DNA of 38,941 nucleotides from an uncultured bacterium (GTDB lineage Bacteria > Elusimicrobiota > Elusimicrobia > Elusimicrobiales > Elusimicrobiaceae). Of this stretch, positions 1-7,796 are shown in pieces. Made by a program: the position numbers and the translations under genes. The stretch lies in the NCBI GenBank assembly GCA_949296525.1, contig CASFOP010000013.1:1-38941 (forward strand). The letters run 5' to 3'. Positions within the stretch are counted from its first letter, which is position 1; each line of letters begins with the position of its first letter. Under the pieces are notes generated by a model. The model had not been told where the DNA came from and ran no database searches. It saw nothing but the letters and a program-made list of their open reading frames with translations.

Positions 1-35
1 CGTCGTTCGTTCGGCTCTCTACCCGTATAAATTTA

Positions 36-58
36 AAACCCCGCCTAAAGCGGGGTTT
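36..58. terminator. Intrinsic terminator downstream of tRNA-Ala
   Basis: A GC-rich hairpin (CCCCGC/GCGGGG) sits between A-rich and T-rich arms, just beyond the 3' end of the minus-strand tRNA. It is symmetrical and could also stop a plus-strand transcript entering from outside the window. Nothing else is recognisable in the first 35 bases. Confidence 0.75.
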
Positions 59-65
59 CTAAATT

Positions 66-139
66 TGGACGTGATCGGGATCGAACCGACGACCTCCTCG
101 TTGCGAACGAGGCGCTCTCCCAAGCTGAGCTACACGCCC
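66..139 (-). tRNA. tRNA-Ala, anticodon CGC
   Basis: The reverse complement folds into a full cloverleaf. The acceptor stem is GGGCGTG/CACGTCC, the D-arm is GCTC...GAGC, the anticodon stem is CCTCG/CGAGG with loop TTCGCAA, and the T-arm is closed by GTCGG/CCGAT around TTCGATC. The anticodon CGC reads GCG alanine codons. The acceptor stem carries a G3:U70 wobble pair, the identity element for alanyl-tRNA synthetase, which independently supports alanine. The discriminator base is A and the 3' CCA is not encoded, so it must be added after transcription. Confidence 0.95.
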
Positions 140-173
140 GAAAAACGATGTTCCTGCTGGCTGGAACATATTT

Positions 174-202
174 ATTATAGCATATGCGGAGAGAAAACAA
201 AA
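174..202 (-). promoter_or_regulatory. Promoter of tRNA-Ala
   Basis: The minus strand shows a perfect -10 TATAAT (179-174) and a partial -35 TTTTGT (202-197) with a 17-base spacer. Predicted initiation lies about 28 bases before the mature tRNA. That leader can form a small hairpin (GTTCC/GGAAC). Confidence 0.6.
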
Positions 203-237
203 CTTTTCTTCCGGGCTGCCTATCATTTAACGGAATT

Positions 238-927
238 TTAATTCATTGCGTAACAGCCGTCCAAACCTAATCCGCAACGGATCATGGGAGCGTTGCCGGA
301 CAACATTTTACAAATATCATGATCCTTTTGTGCCGGATTATATCCCCCCGATTTTATCGGTGCGCAATACACCACTCCATGTTCTTCCTGCAGAAAGGGT
401 TCCTCTTTGGCCAGCATTCTTAAAGTGAAATGATATCCATGTTTGTCATACTTATATACGGCATGGCCATTGTAGGTAGAAATAACATCTTCATTATTAA
501 TATACAGGCTGGAATCACACCAACTGTTGGTATTACTGCAAATAGGAGAAGTGCCCGAACCGCAACGGGTATCGGCCTGCACGCCGGCCGCCAGCATATA
601 ACGGCCCAAGTCCATACAATCTGCACGGCCTCCTTCCAGAAGATAGATTGTGCGTCCTTTGCGAATGGTGTCAAACCAGGGCAAAATTTTCGCCACATCG
701 GCCTTGACTACAGCCCGTTGGTATTGCGGCAAAGCCACTGCCGCCAATATGCCGATAATCAGCACCACGACCAGCAGTTCAATCAGCGTAAAGCCGGCCC
801 GTTTGCCGGAAAGCAATTGGGATTCCGAGTAAAAACTTCTCAGAATGACACCACGCATAAAGCCGCCTAAAACACCTTTAGAGCGGTTTTTATCTTGCAG
901 ATACATTTTTTGATAAATTTTGCTCAT
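238..927 (-). CDS. Type IV pilin-like protein (pilin A), long leader
   Basis: A prepilin of 229 aa. The prepilin peptidase site is G45 followed by FTLIELLVVV, with Glu at mature position 5 and the usual hydrophobic helix ending near ALPQYQ. The mature part is about 184 aa, cysteine-rich, and unlike the other pilins here beyond the helix. The protein should be an inner-membrane precursor processed by PilD and assembled into a pilus or pseudopilus. The start is uncertain. ATG 927 lies 6 nt after a -10-like TAAATT and gives a 45-residue leader. ATG 858 has a GGCGG 4 nt upstream and gives a more ordinary 22-residue leader. No pilus assembly gene adjoins it. Confidence 0.85.
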   Translation of the reverse strand: MSKIYQKMYLQDKNRSKGVLGGFMRGVILRSFYSESQLLSGKRAGFTLIELLVVVLIIGILAAVALPQYQRAVVKADVAKILPWFDTIRKGRTIYLLEGGRADCMDLGRYMLAAGVQADTRCGSGTSPICSNTNSWCDSSLYINNEDVISTYNGHAVYKYDKHGYHFTLRMLAKEEPFLQEEHGVVYCAPIKSGGYNPAQKDHDICKMLSGNAPMIRCGLGLDGCYAMN

Positions 928-947
928 ACGCAAAATTTATCAAAAAA
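906..947. repeat. Perfect 18-bp inverted repeat over pilin A start and -10
   Basis: Positions 906-923 and 930-947 are perfect inverted copies separated by 6 bases. On the minus strand the ATG at 927 falls in the loop, the -10 TAAATT in one arm, and part of the T-run at the end of that arm. It could be an operator or cruciform. An RNA hairpin would form only on a transcript that starts upstream. Confidence 0.8.
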
Positions 948-961
948 AAAAAACAATGCAA
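934..961 (-). promoter_or_regulatory. Putative pilin A promoter with 12-T spacer tract
   Basis: On the minus strand a -35 TTGCAT (961-956) is followed by a 16-base spacer made of TG, twelve T and GA, then a -10 TAAATT (939-934). The same architecture recurs before pilins D and E, and in looser form before B. The homopolymer length sets the spacer, so slippage would alter promoter strength. Confidence 0.5.
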
Positions 962-990
962 GGCCTTTTAATTGGTCCGCCTCAGGAACA

Positions 991-1019
991 TTGAAGCGGG
1001 CGCGCGGAAAAGATACAAT
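991..1019 (+). promoter_or_regulatory. Promoter of asnS
   Basis: TTGAAG (991-996) and TACAAT (1014-1019) are separated by 17 bases. The inferred leader is about 23 nt and contains the ribosome binding site GTGAGGG (1038-1044). Confidence 0.65.
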
Positions 1020-1048
1020 AATATATATTTCATTTTTGTGAGGGTACT

Positions 1049-2347
1049 ATGTCCAGCAAAATCAGAGTCAGCGACGTGGGCCGTTACGTCGGCCAGGAAA
1101 TTACTTTAAAAGGCTGGCTCTATAATAAACGCTCCAGCGGCAAACTGCACTTTTTGCAGCTGCGCGACGGCAGCGGCATTATCCAATGCGTGATGTTTAA
1201 AGGCGACGTAAGCCCAGAACTGTTTGAACTGGGCGACAAACTGACGCAGGAATCTTCCATTATTGTTACCGGTACCATCCGCGAGGACAAACGTTCCCCG
1301 CTGGGTTTTGAGATGGGCGTAAAAGATTTGCAGGTCGTGCAAATGGCAAAAGACTATCCCATTTCCCCCAAAGAACACGGGCCGGATTTCCTCATGCACA
1401 ACCGCCATCTGTGGCTGCGCTCCCTCAAACAAAACGCCATTTTAAAAATCCGCGACGAAATTATTTTTGCCATCCGCGAATATCTGCATAATAACGGTTT
1501 TGTGTTGGCAGATTCCCCCATCCTGACCCCCGCCGCCTGCGAGGGCACCAGCACGTTGTTTGAAACCGATTACTTCGGCGAAAAAGCCTTTTTGACCCAG
1601 AGCGGCCAACTGTACGGCGAGGCTTCCGCCATGGCGCTGGGGCGTACGTATTGCTTCGGGCCGACCTTCCGCGCCGAAAAAAGCAAAACCCGCCGCCACC
1701 TGACAGAATTTTGGATGGTGGAGCCGGAAGTGGCCTACAATGATTTGGACGACAACATGGACCTGGCTGAAGACTTCATTAAATACATCGTCGGACAGGT
1801 GCTGAAAAACCGCGCCGCGGAACTGAAAATCTTAGGGCGCGACACCGCCAAACTGCAGGCGACAGTGGAAAAGAAATTCCCGCGCATCGCTTATACGGAC
1901 GCCATTGAAATTTTGCATAAAAAAGGCAATGACACCCCCTGGGGCGGCGATATCGGCGGCGACGAAGAAACCCTATTGGGCGAAGATTACGACACGCCGA
2001 TTATGATTCACCGTTACCCCACCGCCATCAAGGCGTTTTATATGAAGCAGGATCCGAAAAACCCCGATGTGGTGCTGGCGGTGGACGTCATCGGCCCCGA
2101 AGGAGCGGGCGAAATCATCGGCGGCAGCCAGAGAGAGGATGACTATGACACGCTGGTGCGCCGCATGAAAGAAAACGGCCTGGATCCCGCCGGATACGAC
2201 TGGTATCTGGACTTGCGTAAATACGGCAGTGTGCCTCATTCGGGTTTCGGCATGGGCATTGAACGCATGGTACGCTGGGTATGTGGTCTGCAACACGTGA
2301 GGGAAACTATTCCCTTCCCACGTATGATGGATAAAATCCGTCCGTAA
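1049..2347 (+). CDS. asnS: Asparaginyl-tRNA synthetase
   Basis: A cytoplasmic class IIb synthetase that charges tRNA-Asn with asparagine. The 432-aa length is normal. An N-terminal OB-fold anticodon-binding domain (about 1-105, with [22 protein letters not shown]) precedes the class II core. Motif 2 lies at about 204-228 ([17 protein letters not shown]) and motif 3 at about 399-410 ([12 protein letters not shown]). The C-terminal VRETIPFPR favours AsnRS over AspRS, and the bacterial AspRS insertion domain is missing. The ATG is preceded by GAGGG at good spacing. The gene has its own promoter and terminator and so looks monocistronic. Its presence means the cell need not rely on transamidation for Asn-tRNA. 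Confidence 0.93.
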   Translation: MSSKIRVSDVGRYVGQEITLKGWLYNKRSSGKLHFLQLRDGSGIIQCVMFKGDVSPELFELGDKLTQESSIIVTGTIREDKRSPLGFEMGVKDLQVVQMAKDYPISPKEHGPDFLMHNRHLWLRSLKQNAILKIRDEIIFAIREYLHNNGFVLADSPILTPAACEGTSTLFETDYFGEKAFLTQSGQLYGEASAMALGRTYCFGPTFRAEKSKTRRHLTEFWMVEPEVAYNDLDDNMDLAEDFIKYIVGQVLKNRAAELKILGRDTAKLQATVEKKFPRIAYTDAIEILHKKGNDTPWGGDIGGDEETLLGEDYDTPIMIHRYPTAIKAFYMKQDPKNPDVVLAVDVIGPEGAGEIIGGSQREDDYDTLVRRMKENGLDPAGYDWYLDLRKYGSVPHSGFGMGIERMVRWVCGLQHVRETIPFPRMMDKIRP

Positions 2348-2363
2348 GTTTTGCCAAATACCA

Positions 2364-2393
2364 CGCCCCGGGAACTCCCGGGGCGCATTTTTC
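2364..2393 (+). terminator. Terminator of asnS
   Basis: A nine-base-pair GC stem (CGCCCCGGG/CCCGGGGCG, loop AACT) is followed by CATTTTT, 17 bases after the asnS stop. Confidence 0.8.
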
Positions 2394-2421
2394 CCGTCTT
2401 ACGCCCGCCCCCCAAAAGTGC

Positions 2422-2427
2422 TATCAT
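2422..2427 (+). promoter_or_regulatory. -10 box of hydG, placed for a leaderless mRNA
   Basis: TATCAT lies exactly 6 nt before the hydG ATG, and no Shine-Dalgarno sequence is visible. Initiation at the usual distance would fall on or next to the A of the start codon. No good -35 is seen. Confidence 0.4.
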
Positions 2428-2433
2428 ATACAT

Positions 2434-3816
2434 ATGATTATTGATGACGAGAAACTGCAACGAACTTTGGAAGAAGCCCGTTCCCATACGGACGCCGAAG
2501 TGACGGATATTTTGAGCAAAGCCAAAAATTTGCACGGCATTACCCTGCGGGAAGCGGCGGTACTGTTAAATATTACCGATAAGAACCTTTTACAGAAGCT
2601 TTTTGATGCAGCCAAATACGTCAAAGAAGCTATTTACGGCAACCGCATTGTCCTGTTTGCCCCGCTGTATATTTCCAACATTTGCACCAATGAGTGCATT
2701 TACTGCGCCTTCCGCAAAAGCAACACCTCCCTCAAACGCCATGCCAGCACACGCGACGAAATACACCAGGAAGTGACCGAACTGCTTAAACAGGGCCATA
2801 AGCGTATTTTGATGGTGGCCGGGGAAGCCTATCCCGGCGGAGGTCTGCAGTATGTATACGACAGCATCAAAGCTATTTATGAAACCCGCTGGAACGGCCA
2901 GAATATCCGCCGCGTCAATGTCAATATTGCCCCCCTGGTGCAGGAAGAATTTGAAGAACTCAAAAAATGCGGTATCGGCACGTACCAGCTTTTCCAGGAA
3001 ACGTACCACAAAGAAACCTATGAAAAGCTGCATCTGGCCGGCGCCAAAAAGGACTACCAGTTTCGTTTAGACGCCATGGACCGGGCCTTAAAAGCCGGTA
3101 TTAACGACGTAGGAATCGGGCCTTTGCTGGGGCTGTATGATTATAAATATGAAATATTGGCCACGCTGGAACATTCATTTTATCTGGACAAAACCTACGG
3201 CGTGGGCCCGCACACCATCTCCATCCCGCGCATAGAACCGGCGGAAGGCTCCGAGTTCAGCCTGCATCCGCCCTACCAGCTCAGCGATGACGACTTTAAA
3301 AAAGTCGTGGCTGTCATCCGCCTGGCGGTGCCATATACGGGCATTATTTTAAGCACGCGCGAGTCCCCCGCCATGCGCAACGCCTGCCTGGAACTGGGCG
3401 TATCGCAGATTTCGGCCGCGTCACGCGTCAACCCGGGCGGTTATTCCTATGACAAACAAAACGGCAGCCAGTTCACGCTGACCGATGACCGCAGCCTGGC
3501 CGAAGTAATAGACGCCATTGTGGACGCCAAACACATGCCGTCCTTCTGTACAGGTTGTTACCGGCTGGGCCGCGTAGGCAAAGACTTTATGGATATGGCC
3601 AAACCCGGCCTGATTAAAAAACACTGCCTTCCCAATGCCATGTTTACCTTTGCGGAATATTTGGAGGATTTTGCTCCCGCCGCACTAAAGGCCAAAGGCT
3701 ACGCGTTAATTGAGAACACAACGCGGGAAAACTTCCCGCAGGGCACACCCATCCGGAAGATGCTTGATGAAAACCTGGCTAAAATCAAAGAAGGAAAGCG
3801 GGATCTGTACTTTTAA
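2434..3816 (+). CDS. hydG: [FeFe]-hydrogenase maturase HydG (radical SAM tyrosine lyase)
   Basis: HydG cleaves tyrosine to make the CO and cyanide ligands of the hydrogenase H-cluster. The 460-aa protein carries the radical-SAM cysteines as CX3CX2C at C84, C88 and C91. At the C-terminus C372, C375 and C398 form CX2CX22C, the auxiliary cluster motif that separates HydG from the thiazole enzyme ThiH. The surrounding YRLGRVGKDFMDMAKPG is also HydG-like. The hydE, hydF and hydrogenase genes are not in this window. The gene stands alone between two terminators and has a -10 box but no ribosome binding site directly upstream. It implies hydrogen metabolism in an anaerobe. Confidence 0.92.
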   Translation: MIIDDEKLQRTLEEARSHTDAEVTDILSKAKNLHGITLREAAVLLNITDKNLLQKLFDAAKYVKEAIYGNRIVLFAPLYISNICTNECIYCAFRKSNTSLKRHASTRDEIHQEVTELLKQGHKRILMVAGEAYPGGGLQYVYDSIKAIYETRWNGQNIRRVNVNIAPLVQEEFEELKKCGIGTYQLFQETYHKETYEKLHLAGAKKDYQFRLDAMDRALKAGINDVGIGPLLGLYDYKYEILATLEHSFYLDKTYGVGPHTISIPRIEPAEGSEFSLHPPYQLSDDDFKKVVAVIRLAVPYTGIILSTRESPAMRNACLELGVSQISAASRVNPGGYSYDKQNGSQFTLTDDRSLAEVIDAIVDAKHMPSFCTGCYRLGRVGKDFMDMAKPGLIKKHCLPNAMFTFAEYLEDFAPAALKAKGYALIENTTRENFPQGTPIRKMLDENLAKIKEGKRDLYF

Positions 3817-3823
3817 TACAACC

Positions 3824-3857
3824 GATAAAAACCCGGGGAAAACCCCGGGTTTTTATC
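3824..3857. terminator. Bidirectional terminator between hydG and pilin B
   Basis: A perfect 15-bp stem has a CCCGGGG/CCCCGGG core, an AAAA loop and flanking A and T runs. It lies between two convergent genes and can end transcription from both sides. Confidence 0.9.
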
Positions 3858-3888
3858 AGTAATATATCTTTGCACTGCCGCAGCAGCA

Positions 3889-4428
3889 TTACTTCAAAAT
3901 ATAATAGTCTTTGCTTACCTTGGTATCCTGCGTCCCCAGGGCCTCGCAAATTTTACGGGCTTTTTCTTTGTCGCCCGACATCATGTCTGTATTGCTAAAA
4001 CCCACCTGGCACCAGTGTTTGCCCAGGTAACGTGCATCCGGGTTGTTTGTGCCGCCCATTTTTTGCATATGGAACTCAATAACCGGGTAATCCGGAAATT
4101 TGGGCCAGGCATAGCAGGTGCGTTGGTAACGGCATTCAAATGTAAAGTATTTCCCATCCGACACCTGTACATCTAAATTAGAAATATCATCCGTATATTC
4201 GTTGTTGGCCAGATGATATACTTCCTGCGCGTCCGTAATTGTTTTTAACACAGTAACGGCCTCCGAAGAGCGCGCAATAGCCACCGCTTTATTATACTGC
4301 GGCAGCGCAATGGCGGCCAATATGCCAATAATCAGCACCACCACCAGCATTTCTATCAGCGTAAAACCGCATAGGCCCCCGGAGGGTTTTTCAGAAGGAT
4401 TATTTGCGATAATATATAACTTTTTCAT
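3889..4428 (-). CDS. Type IV pilin-like protein (pilin B)
   Basis: A prepilin of 179 aa with a 21-residue leader ending in G21, then [10 protein letters not shown] with Glu5 and a helix ending in ALPQYN. The mature part is about 158 aa. It contains the repeated pattern of a predicted alpha-helical spine ([21 protein letters not shown]) followed by a cysteine-containing C-terminal domain ([10 protein letters not shown] and later single cysteines). No ribosome binding site precedes the ATG, but a -10-like TAGACT lies 6 nt upstream. The partner and function (structural pilin, minor pilin or pseudopilin) cannot be told from the sequence. No assembly genes are near. Confidence 0.85.
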   Translation of the reverse strand: MKKLYIIANNPSEKPSGGLCGFTLIEMLVVVLIIGILAAIALPQYNKAVAIARSSEAVTVLKTITDAQEVYHLANNEYTDDISNLDVQVSDGKYFTFECRYQRTCYAWPKFPDYPVIEFHMQKMGGTNNPDARYLGKHWCQVGFSNTDMMSGDKEKARKICEALGTQDTKVSKDYYILK

Positions 4429-4434
4429 AAAGAA

Positions 4435-4464
4435 AGTCTATCAAAAAAAAAACAGGGAAGTAAA
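4435..4464 (-). promoter_or_regulatory. Putative pilin B promoter with 10-T spacer tract
   Basis: On the minus strand TTTACT (4464-4459) and TAGACT (4440-4435) are 18 bases apart, and ten of the spacer bases are a T run. The -10 ends 6 nt before the ATG. The -35 is weaker than in the pilin D and E promoters. Confidence 0.4.
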
Positions 4465-4790
4465 GTTCCCTCTTACAGGCAAGCGCTGCGGACGGGAAGG
4501 CCTTTTCTGCGGCAAGAGGTTGGCCACAAGCAGCAGTGGATGCGAATATGCCCCTGCAGTTTCTCTCAATGTCTGGGAAACTCTGTATAATCCTTGTATT
4601 TCCATAAAAATAAATCACCGCATTCCGGTGCATTTTTGTACAATATGTAAACAGGACAGATTTTTATTTTTGTACTTGGCAGTGAGCCGACCCTACAGGG
4701 CCCTATGGTATCCGTTTGCGGACAGCCGGGTGGTACAGAGGTAAAAAACTGTCTTTTTTATTTTATTGAGAGAGGTTACGGAAACAGAAA
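4465..4790 (+). promoter_or_regulatory. Leader region of the YfcC-type carriers; no gene seen
   Basis: About 330 bases without a convincing gene. It holds a small hairpin with a T-run (4616-4637), a -10-like TACAAT (4639-4644), and a structured stretch at 4680-4740. In that stretch TCCG/CGGA closes a tetraloop (4711-4722) and is followed by CGGGTGGTAC (4727-4736). The last string resembles the core of a T-box antiterminator, but its usual continuation CGCG is replaced by AGAG. No complete T-box stem I or strong following terminator was found. It could be a regulatory leader of the first carrier gene. Confidence 0.3.
4616..4637 (+). terminator. Weak hairpin with T-run in the carrier leader
   Basis: CACCG/CGGTG with a 5-base loop is followed by CATTTTT. 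The stem is only 5 bp, so it is a weak terminator or part of a larger leader fold. Confidence 0.35.
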
Positions 4791-6257
4791 ATGAGACTGA
4801 AGTGGAAACTGCCCCAGCTCAACACGTTTGCCATTATTTTAAGCATTATCGTGTTGGTGACCGCGCTGACGTGGATTGTGCCCAGCGGCGCGTATGACAG
4901 AATGGATGTGGACGGCCGCCAGGTGGTCGTGGCAGGCACGTATCACGCCGTGGAGGCCAACCCGCAGGGGATTTTTGACGTATTGCAGGCCCCCATACAC
5001 GGCTTTGAAAACACCGCGCTGGTCATTGTGTTTTTACTCGTTATCGGCGGCGTATTGGCCGTAGTGGAAAAAACGGGCGCCATTACCGCCGGCATTAAAG
5101 AAGCCAGCCGCTTTTTTACCAAGCACCCGCAGTTTAAGTTTCTGTTCATTCCGCTGGGAGTTATTCTGTTCTCTTTGTGCGGGGCCACGTTCGGCATGTG
5201 CGAAGAAGCGCTGATTTTTATTCCCATTTTTATCCCGCTGTCCTTGTCTTTGGGCTATGACTCCGCTTTGGGCACCGCCATTCCGTTTGTCGGCGCGGGC
5301 GTGGGTTTTGCCGCCGCGTTTACCAATCCGTTTACAGTGGGCATTGCACAGGGTATTGCGCAGGTACCGCTGTACTCCGGCCTGGGCTACCGTCTGATTA
5401 TCTGGGCGGTGTGCACAGCGGTGGTCATCACGTTTATGATGATGTACGCACGCAAAATCCGCAAAGACCCGACCAAAAGCATCACCTATCAGTTTGACCT
5501 GACCAAACGCCAGGAACTGGGCATGAACCAGACGGTGGAAAAAATCACCCTGCGCCAGAAACTGGTGCTGATTGTATTTGGTCTGGGCATGCTGGGGCTG
5601 ATTGCGGGAGTGCTTAAACCGCAGCTGTGCGACTTTATCAAAGGTTTTACGGGCTGGGACCTGATGCAGATTTTGGACCTGGAAGCAAGCGGATGGTACA
5701 TCAGCGAAATCGCCGCGCTGTTTTTGGGCATAGGCTTTTTGTCGGCCATTGTGGGCGGCCTGTCCATGAGTGAGTTTAACGACAGCTTTTTTGACGGCGT
5801 GCGCGGCATGGCGTCTATCGCCATGCTGCTCTGCTTTGCCCAGGCCATTATCCTGATTGCCCAGCAGGGGCAGATTTTGGACACTATGCTGAACTTTATG
5901 TCCAAAGGCATATCCAAACTGCACCCGATTGTCGCCTCCTGGGCGGCCATGATACTGCAGACGGTCATAGACTTTTTTATTCCCTCCGGCTCCAGCAAAG
6001 CCGTGCTGACCATGCCCATCCTGGCCCCGCTGGCCGACCTGATAGGCATTACGCGCCAGACCATGGTGCTGTCCTTCCAGCTGGGAGGCAGCTGGCTGAA
6101 CATGATTTTCCCCACCGATCCTGTTACCATCGCCGCCATCGGTTTTGCGCAAATTGCTTACGGCAAGTGGCTCAAATGGCTGCTGCCGCTGCTGATTGTG
6201 ATGTATTTGCTGTCTTTTGCCGCGCTGGTGCCGCCGTATTTCATGCACTGGCAATAA
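4791..6257 (+). CDS. YfcC/DcuC-family membrane carrier, copy 1
   Basis: A polytopic inner-membrane transporter of 488 aa, with roughly 11-12 hydrophobic segments. Family hallmarks are visible: WIVPSGAYDR near residue 28, the PQGIFDVLQAPIHGF block, FGMCEEALIFIPIFIP, the AIPFVGAGVGFAAAFTNPFT segment, and a second half with FIPSGSSKAVLTMPI. This matches the DcuC-like (PF03606) YfcC family, often annotated as carriers of dicarboxylates or basic amino acids. The substrate is not known from sequence. It is followed 96 bases later by a paralogue in the same direction. The start is supported by the purine-rich GGAAACAGAAA before the ATG. Confidence 0.8.
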   Translation: MRLKWKLPQLNTFAIILSIIVLVTALTWIVPSGAYDRMDVDGRQVVVAGTYHAVEANPQGIFDVLQAPIHGFENTALVIVFLLVIGGVLAVVEKTGAITAGIKEASRFFTKHPQFKFLFIPLGVILFSLCGATFGMCEEALIFIPIFIPLSLSLGYDSALGTAIPFVGAGVGFAAAFTNPFTVGIAQGIAQVPLYSGLGYRLIIWAVCTAVVITFMMMYARKIRKDPTKSITYQFDLTKRQELGMNQTVEKITLRQKLVLIVFGLGMLGLIAGVLKPQLCDFIKGFTGWDLMQILDLEASGWYISEIAALFLGIGFLSAIVGGLSMSEFNDSFFDGVRGMASIAMLLCFAQAIILIAQQGQILDTMLNFMSKGISKLHPIVASWAAMILQTVIDFFIPSGSSKAVLTMPILAPLADLIGITRQTMVLSFQLGGSWLNMIFPTDPVTIAAIGFAQIAYGKWLKWLLPLLIVMYLLSFAALVPPYFMHWQ

Positions 6258-6265
6258 GCATTTTT

Positions 6266-6312
6266 GCCTCCCGCCGCATTTTGTTTTGTTTGAGCCGCCG
6301 GGAGGCTTTTTA
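6266..6312 (+). terminator. Terminator between the two carrier genes
   Basis: GCCTCCCG pairs with CGGGAGGC across a loop of about 25 bases and is followed by TTTTTATTT. The long loop suggests partial readthrough into copy 2 is possible. Confidence 0.6.
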
Positions 6313-6353
6313 TTTAAAAAAGGCGCACACGCGCCGCACAGAGGAAAACAAAA

Positions 6354-7757
6354 ATGAAAAGCATTCTCTCCAAATTCTGCAATACCTATTTTCTGATTTT
6401 CAGCATTATGCTGGCCGTGGCCGCGCTGACGTGGCTGGTGCCCGCCGGACAGTATGACCGCGTGGAAAAAGACGGCCGCACCTATGCCGTGGCGGGCTCT
6501 TTTCACACGGTGGACGCCGCCCCGCAGGGCATAGGCCAGGCGCTGCAGGCGCCGATAAAAGGCTTTGCCCAATGCGCCGAGATTATTGCGTTTATTTTGG
6601 TGGTGGGCGCACTGTTTACCGTCATAGAACGTACGGGTGCGGTCAATACGCTGATAAAAAAAGTAAGTTTCTTTTTTGCCAGGCACCCCAAATACCGCGT
6701 GTTGTTTATACCTACCTGCATGTTTTTGTTCTCGCTGTGCGGGGCGGTGTTCGGCATGGAAGAAGAAACGCTGATTTTTATCCCCATTTTTATCCCGCTG
6801 GCGCTGTCTTTGGGCTATGACACGCTGGTAGGCATGGCCATACCGTTTATCGGCGCGTTTACGGGGTTTTCTTCGGCGTTTGTCAATCCGTTTACCGTGG
6901 GCATAGCGCAAACCATTGCCCAGCTGCCCATGTATTCGGGCTGGGAATACCGCGTGGTCGTATGGTTTATTTTTACTTCCGTGGTGGCGGCGTTTTTTAC
7001 CTGGTACGGAGAAAAAATACGAAAGCATCCCAGCAAAAGCATGACCGCCAAAATGGACGTGGTGCGCCGCGCGGAACTCAATATCGTAAACGATGTGGTG
7101 GTGGACGAAACTTTCCGCCTCACACGCGCGCACAAGCTGGTGTTTCTGTCTTTTGCCGCGGGGATGGGAGTTCTGTTTTACGGCATCGTCAAATACCAGT
7201 GGTACATGACGGAAATAGCCGCCGTATTTTTGGGCGTCACGATTGCGGTGGCGTATTTCGGCAAACTCAAACTCAATGAAACCACGGACGCCATCTTGGC
7301 CGGCGCGCAAAGCATGATCGGCGTGGCGGTGCTGATGGCGCTGGCGCGCTCCATCGTCATTATCGCCGCCGACGGGCGTATTTTGGACACCTTCCTGCAC
7401 AGCATGACGCAGGGTCTGGGGAATTTGCACCCCATTTTGGCTTCGCAGGCCATGTTCGGCGTACAGACGCTGCTGAATGTATTTATCGCTTCCGGCTCGG
7501 GCCAGGCCGTGCTGACCATGCCCATTATGATCCCGCTGGGCGACCTGGTGGACGTATCGCGCCAGACGGTCATTTTGGCCTATCAGTTTGGCGAAGGCTG
7601 GGGCAACCCCATCATCCCCACCGCCCCCGTCACCATGGGCGCGCTGGCATTGGCGGGCATCAGCTATACGGCGTGGGTCAAATGGTTTATGAAACTGGAA
7701 GTGATTTTGATTGCGCTGTCGCTTTTGCTCTTAATACCGGCGTACTATATTTGGTAG
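6354..7757 (+). CDS. YfcC/DcuC-family membrane carrier, copy 2
   Basis: A 467-aa paralogue of the preceding carrier with the same landmarks: WLVPAGQYDR, PQGIGQALQAPIKGF, FGMEEETLIFIPIFIP, IPFIGAFTGFSSAFVNPFT and FIASGSGQAVLTMPI. The central loop is shorter than in copy 1. Copy 1 has an extra stretch around residues 275-300 (the GFTGWDLMQILDLEAS region), which accounts for most of the length difference. A ribosome binding site AGAGGAAAAC precedes the ATG. Tandem copies with diverged loops suggest duplication followed by a change of substrate or regulation. The substrate is unknown. Confidence 0.8.
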   Translation: MKSILSKFCNTYFLIFSIMLAVAALTWLVPAGQYDRVEKDGRTYAVAGSFHTVDAAPQGIGQALQAPIKGFAQCAEIIAFILVVGALFTVIERTGAVNTLIKKVSFFFARHPKYRVLFIPTCMFLFSLCGAVFGMEEETLIFIPIFIPLALSLGYDTLVGMAIPFIGAFTGFSSAFVNPFTVGIAQTIAQLPMYSGWEYRVVVWFIFTSVVAAFFTWYGEKIRKHPSKSMTAKMDVVRRAELNIVNDVVVDETFRLTRAHKLVFLSFAAGMGVLFYGIVKYQWYMTEIAAVFLGVTIAVAYFGKLKLNETTDAILAGAQSMIGVAVLMALARSIVIIAADGRILDTFLHSMTQGLGNLHPILASQAMFGVQTLLNVFIASGSGQAVLTMPIMIPLGDLVDVSRQTVILAYQFGEGWGNPIIPTAPVTMGALALAGISYTAWVKWFMKLEVILIALSLLLLIPAYYIW

Positions 7758-7760
7758 AAT

Positions 7761-7788
7761 AAAAAGGCCCCGCACAGGGGCCTTTTTT
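7761..7788 (+). terminator. Terminator after the second carrier
   Basis: GGCCCC/GGGGCC with a 5-base loop is followed by six T and preceded by a matching A run. It ends 8 bases before the next start codon, so the following symporter must have its own promoter overlapping this hairpin or depend on readthrough. Confidence 0.8.
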
Positions 7789-7796
7789 AAAAGAAT

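Noticed and set aside
942..953. The poly-A/T runs at pilin promoters as sequencing errors
   Set aside because: Run length may be off by a base, but the runs recur at the same position relative to -10-like boxes at four loci, so their presence is real even if exact counts are not.
4680..4745. True T-box riboswitch
   Set aside because: Only the CGGGTGGTAC string fits; stem I, the specifier loop and a proper terminator alternative could not be found, so it is reported only as a structured leader.
5034..7430. A 798-codon open frame on the minus strand across both carrier genes
   Set aside because: It is antisense to two clear transporter genes and its translation is low-complexity and rich in His, Gln and Arg, as expected from the complement of membrane-protein codons.
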